DNA of 64,000 nucleotides from positions 32,051-96,050 of the forward strand of contig DATIDD010000033.1 of the NCBI GenBank assembly GCA_035456465.1. Reading direction: 5' to 3'. Both the position numbers and the translations under genes were made by a program. Numbering within the stretch: position 1 is the first letter of the stretch; each line of letters begins with the position of its first letter. This stretch comes from DATHTC01 sp035456465. GTDB lineage: Bacteria > Actinomycetota > Thermoleophilia > Gaiellales > Gaiellaceae. The notes beneath the pieces are model-generated. The model did no database searches. It was not told the DNA's origin and worked only from the letters and a program-made list of their open reading frames with translations. Positions 44,168 through 54,200 of the stretch are shown here, piece after piece.

Positions 44168-45390
44168 GCCAGACGCGCAGGCGCTGGCGTGGCTGGGCCG
44201 TGCTGGCGTTGCTCGTCGCGTCGCTGTCGCTCGTCGCCGCGGGCTGCGGCGGCGACGACGAGGAGGAGGGGGCGGGGACGACCGGTGCGGGCGGGACCAC
44301 CGCCGGCACCGTCGAGGGGATGCCGAGCGAGCTCGGAGCGGGCGAGGGCGAGGTGAACCTGATCGCCTGGGCCGGCTACGTCGAGGACGGCTCGACCGAC
44401 AAGAGCGCCGACTGGGTGACGCCGTTCGAGCAGGAGACGGGCTGCCAGGTGAACGTCAAGATCGGCAGCAGCTCCGACGAGATGGTGACCCTGATGCGGA
44501 CCGGGGAGTACGACGCCGTCTCCGCCTCCGGTGACGCCACGCTGCGTCTGATCGCCGCGGGCGACGTCGTCCCGGTCAACACCGACCTGATCCCGAACTA
44601 CGCCGACGTCTTCGAGGGCCTGAAGAACCAGCCGCACAACTCCGTGGACGGCCAGATGTACGGCGTCCCGCACGGGCGCGGCGCGAACCTGCTGATGTGG
44701 CGCACCGACACGGTCAAGCCGGCCCCGACGAGCTGGGGCGTCGTCTTCGACGCGAGCTCGCCGTACAAGGGGAAGGTGACCGCATACGACTCGCCGATCT
44801 ACATCGCCGACGCGGGGCTGTACCTGATGAAGACGAAGCCCGACCTCGGGATCGAGAACCCGTACGCGCTCGACGACGAGCAGTTCCAGGCCGCGGTCGA
44901 CCTGCTGAAGGAGCAGCGCTCGATCATCGGCGAGTACTGGTCGGACGCGACGAAGGAGATCCAGGCGTTCCAGAGCGGGAGCACCGTCCTCGGCACGACC
45001 TGGCAGTACCAGGCGAACGTCCTCGCCTCGGAGAAGGCGCCCGTCGAGACGACGCTGCCCGAGGAAGGGTCGACCGGCTGGTCCGACACCTGGATGATCT
45101 CCTCGAAGGCGAAGCACCCCAACTGCGCCTACATGTGGCTCGACCACATCATCTCGCCGAAGGCGAACGCGCAGGTGGCGGAGTGGTTCGGCGAGGCGCC
45201 CTCGAACGCGAAGTCCTGCGCCGAGACGTCCGACCCGAACCACTGCGACACGTTCCACGCCGAGGACGAGGACTACTTCAAGCAGGTGTGGTACTGGACG
45301 ACGCCGACGAAGGAATGCCTCGACGGCCGCGGGCCGATCTGCAAGGACTACTCCGAGTGGGTACAGGCCTGGACCGAGATCAAGGGCTAG
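44164..45390 (+). CDS. potD: Polyamine-type extracellular solute-binding lipoprotein
   Basis: 408-aa binding protein. Signal: basic TRRRWRGW, hydrophobic core, lipobox VAAGC with acylated Cys28, then an acidic/Gly-Thr linker. The mature part is PotD/PotF-like (NLIAWAGYVEDG, YDAVSASGDATLRLIAAGDV, NSVDGQMYGVPHGRGANLLM). Several Cys pairs near the C-terminus (NCAYM, KSCAET, NHCDTF, ECLDG, ICKDY) suggest disulfides, which PotD of Gram-negatives lacks. AGGAGG precedes the ATG. Confidence 0.9.
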
Positions 45391-45399
45391 CCGCGCGCA

Positions 45400-45453
45400 C
45401 CCGAGCGGCGGCGGCGCAGGCCGGGCGGAGCCTGGCTCCGCCGCCGCCTCGGG
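45400..45453 (+). terminator. GC-rich intercistronic hairpin between potD and potB
   Basis: CCCGAG plus a GGCGGCGG run pairs with CCGCCGCC plus CTCGGG, leaving a central loop. It lies in the 160-nt gap after potD, the only large gap in the operon. Such hairpins usually stabilise the abundant binding-protein mRNA and reduce read-through to the permeases. GCCTCGGGTCGC occurs twice (45446-45457 and 45503-45514). Confidence 0.5.
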
Positions 45454-45550
45454 TCGCCGGCCGCCCTCCGGTCGGGGGGCCGGCGCGGACGGGGCCGAGT
45501 CCGCCTCGGGTCGCGGGTGACACAACCCGGGGCTTCGTCGCGGGCAGCCG

Positions 45551-46456
45551 ATGGCAGCCGACGTAGCCATCACCGACCGCGGCGCGCGCCGCTCGCCGGG
45601 ACGCAGGGCGGCCGGCTTCTTTCACCGGCATCCCAGGTCGGCCGTCGCGGCCCTGCTCGCGGGGCCGGTCGGCTGGCTCGTGATCGCGTACCTGGGCTCG
45701 CTCGCGCTGCTGTTCGTGGCCGCGCTGTGGCGGCTGGACCCGTTCACCGCCGAGATCGTCCACGAGTACTCGCTGGACAACTTCCGGCTCCTCTGGGAGA
45801 ACGACGTCTACCGCACGATCGCCGTGCGGACGATCGTGATGGCCGCAGCGGTGACGCTCACCGACGCGCTGCTGGCGCTCCCGATCGCCTTCTACATGGC
45901 CAAGGTCGCCTCGCCGCGCGCGCGCGCGGCGCTCGTCGTGCTGATCCTGATGCCGCTCTGGACGAGCTACCTCGTGAAGGTCTATGCCTGGCGGATCATC
46001 CTCGCCGAGAACGGCTTCCTCGACTGGCTGCTCGAGCCGTTCGGCCTCTCGGGCCCCGGCTACGGCACCGTCGCCGTCTGGCTCGTCATGAGCTACCTCT
46101 GGCTGCCGTACATGATCCTCCCCGTCTACGCGGGGTTCGAGCGGATCCCCGACTCGCTCCTCGAGGCCTCGTCCGACCTCGGCGGGAAGGCGTGGACGAC
46201 GATGCGTCGCGTCGTGCTCCCGATCGTCCTGCCGGCGATCGTGGCGGGCTCGATCTTCACGTTCTCGCTGACGCTCGGCGACTTCATCACGCCGCAGCTC
46301 ATCTCGAGCACGCAGTTCATCGCCAACGTCGTCTACGTCAACGTCGGGGTCGCCAACAACCTGCCGCTCGCGGCCGCGTTCGCGACGGTGCCGATCGTGG
46401 TGATGGTCGCGTACCTGCTCGTGGCCCGGCGCCTGGGAGCGTTCGAGTCCCTGTGA
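45551..46456 (+). CDS. potB: Polyamine-type ABC transporter permease (first subunit)
   Basis: 301-aa inner-membrane permease with six predicted helices. The cytoplasmic EAA loop that contacts the ATPase is EASSDLGGKAWTTMRRVVLP, and the last helices contain the PotB-like LTLGDFITPQLI. ATG 45551. Gene order potA-potD-potB-potC differs from E. coli potABCD by the early position of potD. Confidence 0.92.
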   Translation: MAADVAITDRGARRSPGRRAAGFFHRHPRSAVAALLAGPVGWLVIAYLGSLALLFVAALWRLDPFTAEIVHEYSLDNFRLLWENDVYRTIAVRTIVMAAAVTLTDALLALPIAFYMAKVASPRARAALVVLILMPLWTSYLVKVYAWRIILAENGFLDWLLEPFGLSGPGYGTVAVWLVMSYLWLPYMILPVYAGFERIPDSLLEASSDLGGKAWTTMRRVVLPIVLPAIVAGSIFTFSLTLGDFITPQLISSTQFIANVVYVNVGVANNLPLAAAFATVPIVVMVAYLLVARRLGAFESL

Positions 46457-46523
46457 CGACCCTCTTCGCCAGCACAGCCGGTCGCGTGCCGGGGACGCAC
46501 GACTCCCCCGGAGAGGGCCGCCG

Positions 46524-47330
46524 GTGATCCTCTCGCCGGCGGCGCGGTGGTTCCTGCGGGTCGCGAGCGCGGTCACGCTGGTGTTCATCTGGACCCCGCT
46601 GGTGCTCATAGCGCTGTACGCGTTCAACGACAGCCGGATCCAGGCCTGGCCCCTGGAGGGGTTCACGCTCGAGTGGTTCTCGAAGGCGATCCGCAACGAG
46701 GGCGCGCGCGACGCGCTCCTCTACTCGATCAAGGTCGCGCTCGGCGCGACGGCGGTCGCGCTCGTGCTCGGGACGCTGCTGTCGCTGGCGGTCGCGCGCC
46801 ACCGGTTCTTCGGCCGCGACACGCTCTCGTTCCTCGTCATCCTCCCGATCGCGTTGCCCGGGATCGTCACCGGGATGGCGCTGAACGCGACGTTCACGCA
46901 GTTCCTCGGCGTCAGCCTCGGGATCGTGACGGTCGTCGTCGCCCACGCGACGTTCTGCATCGTCGTCGTCTACAACAACGTCGTCGCGCGCCTGCGGCGG
47001 ACGTCGCGGTCGTTCGAGGAGGCCGGCGCGGACCTGGGCGCGACGACGTGGCAGACCGCCCGCGACGTCGTGTTCCCCGCGACGCGGACGGCCCTGCTCG
47101 CCGGCGCGCTGCTCGCGTTCGCCCTCTCCTTCGACGAGGTGATCGTGACGACGTTCACCGCGGGCACCGACCAGACGCTGCCGATCTGGATCCTCAACAA
47201 CCTCTCACGGCCGAACCAGCTGCCCGTCGTGAACGTCGTCGCCCTGTTCGTGATCGTGCTCTCGGCGATCCCGGTGTACTTCGCGTCGCGGCTGACGAGC
47301 GACTCGGGCGGCTTCGCCGGGGCGCGGTAG
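46524..47330 (+). CDS. potC: Polyamine-type ABC transporter permease (second subunit)
   Basis: 268-aa permease, six helices. EAA loop: EEAGADLGATTWQTARDVVF; the PotC-like FALSFDEVIVTTFTAG follows. GTG 46524 with GGAGAGG at 46510-46516. Pairs with the preceding permease to form the membrane channel. Ends 47 nt from a convergent kinase gene. Confidence 0.92.
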   Translation: MILSPAARWFLRVASAVTLVFIWTPLVLIALYAFNDSRIQAWPLEGFTLEWFSKAIRNEGARDALLYSIKVALGATAVALVLGTLLSLAVARHRFFGRDTLSFLVILPIALPGIVTGMALNATFTQFLGVSLGIVTVVVAHATFCIVVVYNNVVARLRRTSRSFEEAGADLGATTWQTARDVVFPATRTALLAGALLAFALSFDEVIVTTFTAGTDQTLPIWILNNLSRPNQLPVVNVVALFVIVLSAIPVYFASRLTSDSGGFAGAR

Positions 47331-47335
47331 CGGCG

Positions 47336-47385
47336 GGCACGGGCGCCGCCGGCGTGCCGGGGGCCTGGGACCCGGCGCTACCGGG
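47336..47385 (+). terminator. Hairpins between potC and the convergent kinase gene
   Basis: GGCACG (47336-47341) pairs with CGTGCC (47353-47358) across an 11-nt GC loop, and CCCGG (47371-47375) pairs with CCGGG (47381-47385) over the kinase stop. Likely ends both converging transcripts. Confidence 0.4.
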
Positions 47386-49822
47386 CCCGCGCCGTCCTCG
47401 GGCCCCGGTGCGCAGGCTCCCGCCGCCGGCCCGCGACCGGGATCTCGACGGCGAAGGTCGAGCCGACTCCCGGCCTCGACTCGACCCAGATGCGCCCGTC
47501 CATCATCCGCACGAGCTCGCGGCAGATGTACAGGCCGAGGCCGGTGCCGCCGATGCCCCGGGTCATGTTCGGGTCGAGGCGGTAGAACTTCTCGAACACG
47601 CGGCGGTGCTCCGCCGCGGGGATCCCCAGGCCCTCGTCGGAGACGGTGAACCGCACGGCGCCGTCCTCCCGCTCGAGCGCGACCCGGACCTCGCCGCCGT
47701 CGGGCGAGTACTTGACCGCGTTCTCGACGAGGTTCTCGAGCACCTGCCGCAGCTGCGCCGGATCCGCCGCCACCTCGGGCAGCCCGCCGGTCGCGTCGAG
47801 CTCGACCTCGACGTTCTCCGGCAGGTGGACGCGTGCCGTCTCGACGACGTGCTCGGCGAGCGCGACCGGGTTGCAGCGCTCGATCTGCACCTGCAGCCGT
47901 CCCGAGTCGAGGTGGCTCGCGAGCAGGAGGTCGTTGACGATCTGCGCCAGGCGCTGCGACTCCTCGCCGATCACCCGGAGGAGCCGCGCCTGCAGCTCGT
48001 CGTCGAGCTCCAGGTCGGGGCGGAGGATCGTCAGCGCCGAGCCGTGGATCGCGGCCAGCGGCGTTCGGAGCTCGTGCGACACGGTGGCGACGAAGTCGGA
48101 CTTCATCGCCTCCACGCGCCGCTCCTCGGTCAGGTCGCGGAACGCGTAGACCACGCCCTCGTCGAAGCCGACGCCGGAGCCGGAGATCCAGACCTCCCGG
48201 CCGTCCAGCTCGAGCGGGAGCGTCAGCGCCGACACGGTCTGCCCCGGCGTGCTCACGACCGGGATCAGCGCGCTCACCTCCTGCCAGCCCGGGAGGACGT
48301 CCGCGAGCGGCCGGTCGAGCGCGTCTCCCTCGGCGATCCCGGTGATCTCCGCCGCCGCCGGGTTCCACAGCCGGACGAGCCCGTCGCGGTCGAGGAGGAC
48401 GACGCCGTCGCCGACGTTCGCGAGTGCCCGCGCGGCCTGCGCGCGCCGCTCTGCCTCGGCATACAGTCGCGCGTTCTCGATCGCCGTCGCCGCCCGCCGC
48501 GCCAGCTCCTCGGCGAGCGCGAGGTCGCTCGGCCCGTAGCGGCGCCCCGACTCCGCCAGGACGAAGCTGATCGCGCCGAACGCGCGCCCGCCCGCGACGA
48601 GCGGCACGACGAGGTAGGAGCGGATGCCGAGCTCGCGCAGCAGGTCGAGGTGCAGCGTGTCCCGCGCGGCCGTGACGATCGTCTCGTCGGCGATCTCCGG
48701 CACGAGCTCCGGCTTGTGCGTGCGGATCACCCGGCCGACCGCGCTCTCCTCGCCCGACGCGGGCGGGTACCGCACCTGCAGCTCCTCGGCCAGGAGCAGC
48801 TTCGCCGGGTCGGCGTGCGCGATCCCGAGCTGCCGGATCGACCCGTCGCCCTCGACGATGTGGACGGTCGCCCAATCGGCGACGCCGGGAACGGCCGCGC
48901 GCGCCACGTCGGCCAGCGTGGCGCGGTAGTCCAGAGACGCGCCGAGGATGGCCCCCGCCTCGACGAGGAACCGCTGTGCGTCCTGCGCCGCCCGCTGGTC
49001 GTCGATGTCGGTCGCGGTGCCGACGTGGCCGGTCGTCGCTCCGGACGCGTCCCGGAGCGGGACGGAGCGGCCGAGGTGCCACCGGTAGCGCCCGTCGGCG
49101 CGGCGGAGCCGGTACTCCATCTCGAACACGCCGCCCGTCCGCGCGGCCTCCTCGAAGCGCGCGACGGTCTCCGGCAGCTCGTCCGGGTGGACGACGTGCT
49201 GCCAGTCGTCCGGCGTCGCGGCCTCCGCAGCGATGCCCGTGTACTCGAACCAGCGGCGGTTGTAGTAGGTCGCGCGACCCTCGGCGTCGTTGATCCAGAC
49301 GATCTGGGGCATCGCCTCCGCCAGCGTCCGGTAGCGCTCCTCGCTCTCGAAGACGGCCTCCGCGACCTCGCGCCGGCGCAGCTCCAGCTCCTGGCTCCGC
49401 AGCCGCTCGCCGCGCTGCCACAGCTCGACGAACACCGCGACCTTCGAGCGGAGCACGTCGGGGTCGAACGGCTTGAGGATGTAGTCGACCGCGCCGGCGG
49501 AGTAGCCCTTGAACACCTGCTCGCTGTCGCGGCTGATCGCGGTCAGGAACAGGATCGGCGTGTGACGCGTGCGCTCGCGCTGCTTGATCAGCCGTGCCGT
49601 CTCGAACCCGTCCAGCCCGGGCATCTGGACGTCGAGCAGGATCACCGCGAAGTCGCGGCGCAGGAGCTCGCGCAGGGCGTCCTCGCCCGAGGCGGCCCGG
49701 ACGAGCTCCTGTCCGAGCGGCGCCAGGATCGCCTCGAGCGCGACGAGGTTCTGCTCGCGGTCGTCGACGAGGAGGATCGCCGCGGTCCGCGCCTCGGGAG
49801 GCACGCTGGGCGCGTCGGTCAC
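47378..49822 (-). CDS. REC-PAS-GAF-PAS histidine kinase
   Basis: 814-aa soluble kinase. Order: N-terminal receiver (ILLVDDREQNLVALE, phospho-Asp in ILLDVQMPGLDG, Lys in YILKPFD), a coiled linker, PAS (RTLAEAMPQIVWINDAEGRA), GAF (about 300-450, with YLVVPLVAGGRAFGAISFV), a second PAS (VGDGVVLLDRDGLVRLWNPA), HisKA with FVATVSHELRTPL, and HATPase (NLVENAVKYSPDGG, DEGLGIP, GGTGLGLYI). The N-terminal receiver marks it as a downstream member of a phosphorelay. The GTG start overlaps the CheB stop (GTGA). Last gene of a four-gene operon. Confidence 0.9.
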   Translation of the reverse strand: MTDAPSVPPEARTAAILLVDDREQNLVALEAILAPLGQELVRAASGEDALRELLRRDFAVILLDVQMPGLDGFETARLIKQRERTRHTPILFLTAISRDSEQVFKGYSAGAVDYILKPFDPDVLRSKVAVFVELWQRGERLRSQELELRRREVAEAVFESEERYRTLAEAMPQIVWINDAEGRATYYNRRWFEYTGIAAEAATPDDWQHVVHPDELPETVARFEEAARTGGVFEMEYRLRRADGRYRWHLGRSVPLRDASGATTGHVGTATDIDDQRAAQDAQRFLVEAGAILGASLDYRATLADVARAAVPGVADWATVHIVEGDGSIRQLGIAHADPAKLLLAEELQVRYPPASGEESAVGRVIRTHKPELVPEIADETIVTAARDTLHLDLLRELGIRSYLVVPLVAGGRAFGAISFVLAESGRRYGPSDLALAEELARRAATAIENARLYAEAERRAQAARALANVGDGVVLLDRDGLVRLWNPAAAEITGIAEGDALDRPLADVLPGWQEVSALIPVVSTPGQTVSALTLPLELDGREVWISGSGVGFDEGVVYAFRDLTEERRVEAMKSDFVATVSHELRTPLAAIHGSALTILRPDLELDDELQARLLRVIGEESQRLAQIVNDLLLASHLDSGRLQVQIERCNPVALAEHVVETARVHLPENVEVELDATGGLPEVAADPAQLRQVLENLVENAVKYSPDGGEVRVALEREDGAVRFTVSDEGLGIPAAEHRRVFEKFYRLDPNMTRGIGGTGLGLYICRELVRMMDGRIWVESRPGVGSTFAVEIPVAGRRREPAHRGPRTARAR

Positions 49823-50421
49823 GGCCGCTCCTCGCTCGCGACCAGGACGCCGGCGGGGGAGCAGTCGAGGCCGAAGAGGAAGGGCCCGATCTCCTCGAGC
49901 GGCAGGATCGCGTCGGCGGGCGTCGCGCGCAGCGCCGCGTCGGGCATCTGCCGCGCCTCGGCCGTCCGCGGGTCCTGGACGACGGCGATGCCTCCCGCAC
50001 GCTTGATCGCGGCGAGGCCCTCGGCGCCGTCGGCGTTGGCGCCGGTGAGGACGATCCCGATCGACCGCGGGCCGTAGGCGTCGGCGACGGACTCGAACAG
50101 CACGTCGACGGACGGCCGCGCGTACTGCACGGGCGCGTCCACCGAGAGCGCGAACGAGCCGCGCTCGACGAGGAGGTGGTAGTCGGGAGGCGCGAGGTAG
50201 AGGTGCCCGCGCTCGATCGGGTCCTTGTCGCCCGGCTCCCCGATGCGGAGGTGCGTGTGCGGCTGCAGCAGCCCGGCCAGCTGCTCCGCGTCCGCCTCGA
50301 CCGCGCGATGCTGCGCGACGACGAACGGCAGGTCGACCTCGGCCGGCAGGGCGTCGAGGAGCCGGCTCAGGGCGCGCAGCCCACCCCACGACACGCCGAC
50401 GACGACGAGGTCGTAGCTCAT
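49819..50421 (-). CDS. CheB-type methylesterase domain protein (no receiver)
   Basis: 200 aa, only the catalytic domain. The Ser-His-Asp triad is visible: Ser in VGVSWGGLRAL (residues 8-18), His in VVAQHRAV, Asp in LTGANADGAEGL. Lacks the N-terminal receiver of chemotaxis CheB. It should remove methyl (or deamidate) Glu/Gln on a partner protein. Coupled to CheR upstream (ATGA) and the kinase downstream (GTGA). No methyl-accepting chemotaxis receptor is in the window, so the target may be the Gln/Glu-rich coiled coil of the poly-HAMP kinase; that is inference. Confidence 0.88.
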   Translation of the reverse strand: MSYDLVVVGVSWGGLRALSRLLDALPAEVDLPFVVAQHRAVEADAEQLAGLLQPHTHLRIGEPGDKDPIERGHLYLAPPDYHLLVERGSFALSVDAPVQYARPSVDVLFESVADAYGPRSIGIVLTGANADGAEGLAAIKRAGGIAVVQDPRTAEARQMPDAALRATPADAILPLEEIGPFLFGLDCSPAGVLVASEERP

Positions 50422-51281
50422 GCGACCTTCCGGTAGATGCGCTCGCCGCCGTCGAGCTCCTCGTAGCGGTCGGCGTAGCGCGAGAACCGGATCGACTCCT
50501 TGTGGCCGAGGGCGAGCACGCCGAACATCGCGAGGCTCTCGTAGAACAGCTCGTGCACGCGGTCCTGGAGCGTGCGGTCGAAGTAGATCATCACGTTCCG
50601 GCACACGATCGCGTGGAACTCGTTGAACGACCGGTCGGAAGCCAGGTTGTGCTGCGCGAACACGACGTGCTCGGTGAGGGCCCGCTGGAACCGGGCGCCG
50701 TCGTAGGCGGCGACGTAGTAGTCGGAGAACGGCCGGGCCCCTCCGGCCCGCACGTACTGGCGCGTGTACTCCTGCATCTTGTCGAGCGGGAAGACGCCGG
50801 CCCGCGCCCGCTCGAGCACGGCCTCGTTGATGTCCGTCGCGTAGAGCCGGCTCCGCTCGTACAGGCCCTCCTCCTGCAGGACGATCGCGAGCGAGTACGT
50901 CTCCTCGCCGGTCGAGCAGCCGGCGTTCCAGATGCGCGCGAACGGCCACGTCCGCAGGAGCGGCACGACCCGCTCCCGCAGCGAGCGGTAGAAGCTCGGG
51001 TCGCGAAACATCGAGGTGACGTTGATCGAGAGGTCGAGGAGGAGCCGCTCCATCACCTGCGGGTCGTGCAGGACCGCCTCCTGCAGGCCCGACACCGACT
51101 CCAGGCCCTCGCTCCGGATCCGGCGCCAGACCCGGCGCTTCAGCGAGGCCGGCGCGTACTCGCGGAAGTCGAACCCGTAGCGGCGGTGGATCGCCTCGAG
51201 CAGCAGCTCCAGCTCGAGGTGCTCCAGCTCCGGGTCGCGGGCGGCCTGCTCGTCGTCCGGCAGCTCGAGCGGCACGCTCAC
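50418..51281 (-). CDS. CheR-type protein-glutamate methyltransferase
   Basis: 287 aa. N-terminal helical substrate domain (YGFDFREYAPASLKRRVWRR, TSMFRDPSFYRSLR) and a SAM-binding domain with RIWNAGCSTGEETYSLAI, YATDINEAVLERAR and IVCRNVMIYFDR. Methylates glutamates on a signalling partner. The GTG at 51281 overlaps the poly-HAMP kinase stop, and its stop overlaps CheB, so the pair is stoichiometrically linked to the kinase. Confidence 0.93.
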   Translation of the reverse strand: MSVPLELPDDEQAARDPELEHLELELLLEAIHRRYGFDFREYAPASLKRRVWRRIRSEGLESVSGLQEAVLHDPQVMERLLLDLSINVTSMFRDPSFYRSLRERVVPLLRTWPFARIWNAGCSTGEETYSLAIVLQEEGLYERSRLYATDINEAVLERARAGVFPLDKMQEYTRQYVRAGGARPFSDYYVAAYDGARFQRALTEHVVFAQHNLASDRSFNEFHAIVCRNVMIYFDRTLQDRVHELFYESLAMFGVLALGHKESIRFSRYADRYEELDGGERIYRKVA

Positions 51282-54200
51282 CGGTACAGCCAGACCCGCA
51301 TCAGGGAGAGCAGCTGGTCGGTGTCGACCGGCTTCGTGACGTAGTCGGAGGCTCCGGCCGCGATCGCCCGATCGCGGTCGCCCTTCATCGCCTTCGCCGT
51401 CAGCGCGATGATCGGCAGACGCTCGAACTGCGGGCGCTCGCGAATCGCGCGCGTGGTCTCGTGTCCGTCGAGCTCGGGCATCATGATGTCCATCAGGACG
51501 AGGTCGACCTCCGGGTCCTGCCGGAGCGCCTCCAGCGCCTCCTTCCCGTTCTCCGCGAACCGCACTTCCATCCCATGTCCTTCCAGGACGCTGGTCAGGG
51601 CGAAGACGTTTCGCACGTCGTCGTCGACGATGAGGACGCGTCGGCCCTCGAACACCGCCTCGGCGCCGTGCAGCTGCTCGAGCATCCGCCGCCTCTCCCG
51701 CGGGAGCCGCGACTCGACGCGGTGGAGGAACAGCGACGTCTCGTCGAGGAGCCGCTCCGGTGAGCTCACGTCCTTGACCACGATCGTGTCGGCATACCGG
51801 CGCAGGCGCGTCTCCTCGCGCTTCGTCAGCTCCTTGCCCGTGTAGACGATGATCGGGAGGTCGCGGAAGCGCTCGTCCCGCTTCACCTGCTCGAGCAGCT
51901 CGAAGCCGCTCTTGCCGGGGAGCTTCAGGTCGAGCACGACGCAGTCGGGCGGCCGCTCCTCGAGCGCCGCGAGCGCCTCGTCGGCGTCGCCCGCACCCTC
52001 GATCTCGACGTCCGCGCCGCTGACGAGCTCCGCGATCGCGCGACGCTGCGCCTCGTCGTCGTCGACGACGAGCAGCCGTCGCACGGGGCGGTCGATGAAG
52101 CTCGTGATGCTCCCGAACGTCTGCTCGAGAAGCTCCTTCGTCGCCGGCTTCTCGATGAACGCCACAGCGCCGGCGCGGAGGACGTCCTGGCGCCCGTCCC
52201 CGCCCGAGATCACGTGCACGGGGATGTGGCGGGTCTCGGGGTGCCGCTTCAACTGCTCGAGCACCTCGTGGCCGTCCAGCACCGGGAGCGTGAGGTCGAG
52301 CACGATCGCGTCCGGCCTCAGGTCGTGGGCGAGCGCGAGCGCGGTGTCGCCGCGCAGCGCGACGACGCCCTTGAAGTCGCGCTCCCGGGCGACGTCGAGC
52401 ACGATCCCCGCGAAGTCCGGATCGTCCTCGACGATCAGCACCACGCGGTCGCCGGGCTCGATCTCGTCGCGGTCGTCCGGCACCTCGGCGGGCGCGGCGA
52501 GGGCCGCGTCGAGGTCGACCGGCGGCGGCGCCGACGCCCGTGCCACGAGCTCGGCCTCGAACGCCGTGACCGGGCCGCCGTCGTCGTCCTGCGGCCGCTC
52601 CGGCTCGACGAGCCGCGCGGGGAGGAAGAGCGTGAACGTGCTCCCGCGGCCGGGCTCGCTTGCGACCGCGATCTCGCCGCCGAGCAGGCGGGCGATCTCG
52701 CGGCTGATCGAGAGGCCGAGGCCGGTGCCGCCGTACTTGCGGCTCGTCGTGCCGTCGGCCTGCTGGAACGCCTCGAAGATCAGCCGGAGCTTGTCCTCGG
52801 CGATCCCGATGCCCGTGTCGGAGACGGCGAACGCGAGCACGTCCTCGGCCTCGGCGAGCGTGGACGACGCGTAGCCGACCCCGTGGGGGGCCCGCTCGAC
52901 CCTGAGCGTGACCTCGCCCGTGTCGGTGAACTTGAGCGCGTTCGAGAGCAGGTTCTTGAGGACCTGCTGCAGCCGCTGCTCGTCGGTGTGCACCGACGTG
53001 GGGACGTCGTCGGCGACCTCGACGTCGAACCGGAGCCCCTTCTGCTCGGCGAGCGGCCGGAAGGTGCGCTCCGCGTAGGCGCGCAGCTCGTCGAGCGGGA
53101 CGTCCGCGGGGCTCAGCTCCATCTTCCCCGCCTCGACCTTCGACAGGTCGAGGATGTCGTTGATCAGCTCGAGCAGGTCGGTGCCGGCGCTGTGGATCGT
53201 CGCGGCGAACTCGAGCTGCTTGTCGGTGAGGTTCTGCTCGGGGTTGTCCGCGAGCAGCTTGGCGAGGATGAGCAGCGAGTTCAGCGGCGTGCGCAGCTCG
53301 TGGCTCATGTTCGCGAGGAACTCCGACTTGTAGCGCGACGACAGCGCGAGCTGCTCTGCCTTCTCCTCCAGCGCGCGGCGGGCGTGCTCGATCTCGGCGT
53401 TCGTCTGCTCGATGCGCTGGTTCTGCTCCTCCAGCAGGGCCGAGCGCTCCTCGAGCTCCTCGTTCGTCTGCTGGAGCTCCTCCTGCTGCTGCTGGAGCAG
53501 CTCCTCGGAGGCCTTCAGCGACGCCGCCTGCTCCTCCAGCTCCTGGTTCGTCTGCTGCAGCTCCTCCTGCTGGGACTGCAACTCCTCGGACTGGCTCTGC
53601 AGCTCGCGCGTGAGCGACTGGGACTGCACGAGCAGCTCCTCGGTCCGCATCGTCGCCACGATCGTGTTGAGCACCACGCCGACCGTCTCGGCGAGCTGCT
53701 CGAGGAAGGCCTGGTGGACCTCCGTGAACGGGGCGAGCGAGCCGAGCTCGATCACCGCCATCACCTGGTCCTCGAACAGGACCGGCATCACGACGATGTT
53801 GACCGGGGACGCCTCGCCCAGCCCGGAGGTGACCTTGACGTAGTCCGGCGGGGCCTGCGTGATCACGATCGGCTTCCGCTCGAGCGCCGCCTGCCCGACG
53901 AGGCCCTCGCCCGGCTTGAACCGGTTCGCGACCGTCTTCCGCTCCTTGTAGCCGTAGGTGGCGAGGAGCCGGAGCTCGGCCTCGTCGCCCTCGCCCTCGA
54001 GGACGAAGAACGCGCCGTGCTGGGCGCCGACGAGCGGCGTGAGCTCGGACATGATCAGCCGCGAGGCGGACCTCAGGTCGCGCCGGCCCTGGAGCAGCCC
54101 GCCGAAGCGCGCGAGGTTGGAGTTGAGCCAGTCCTGCTCGGCCGTCCGCTGCGTCGTCGAGCGGAGGTTGCCGATCATCCGGTTGATGTTGTCGCGCAGC

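Noticed and set aside
46547..50077. A 1176-codon plus-strand ORF overlapping potC and the PAS/GAF kinase
   Set aside because: Wrong frame over potC and antisense over the kinase; low-complexity charged sequence without motifs.
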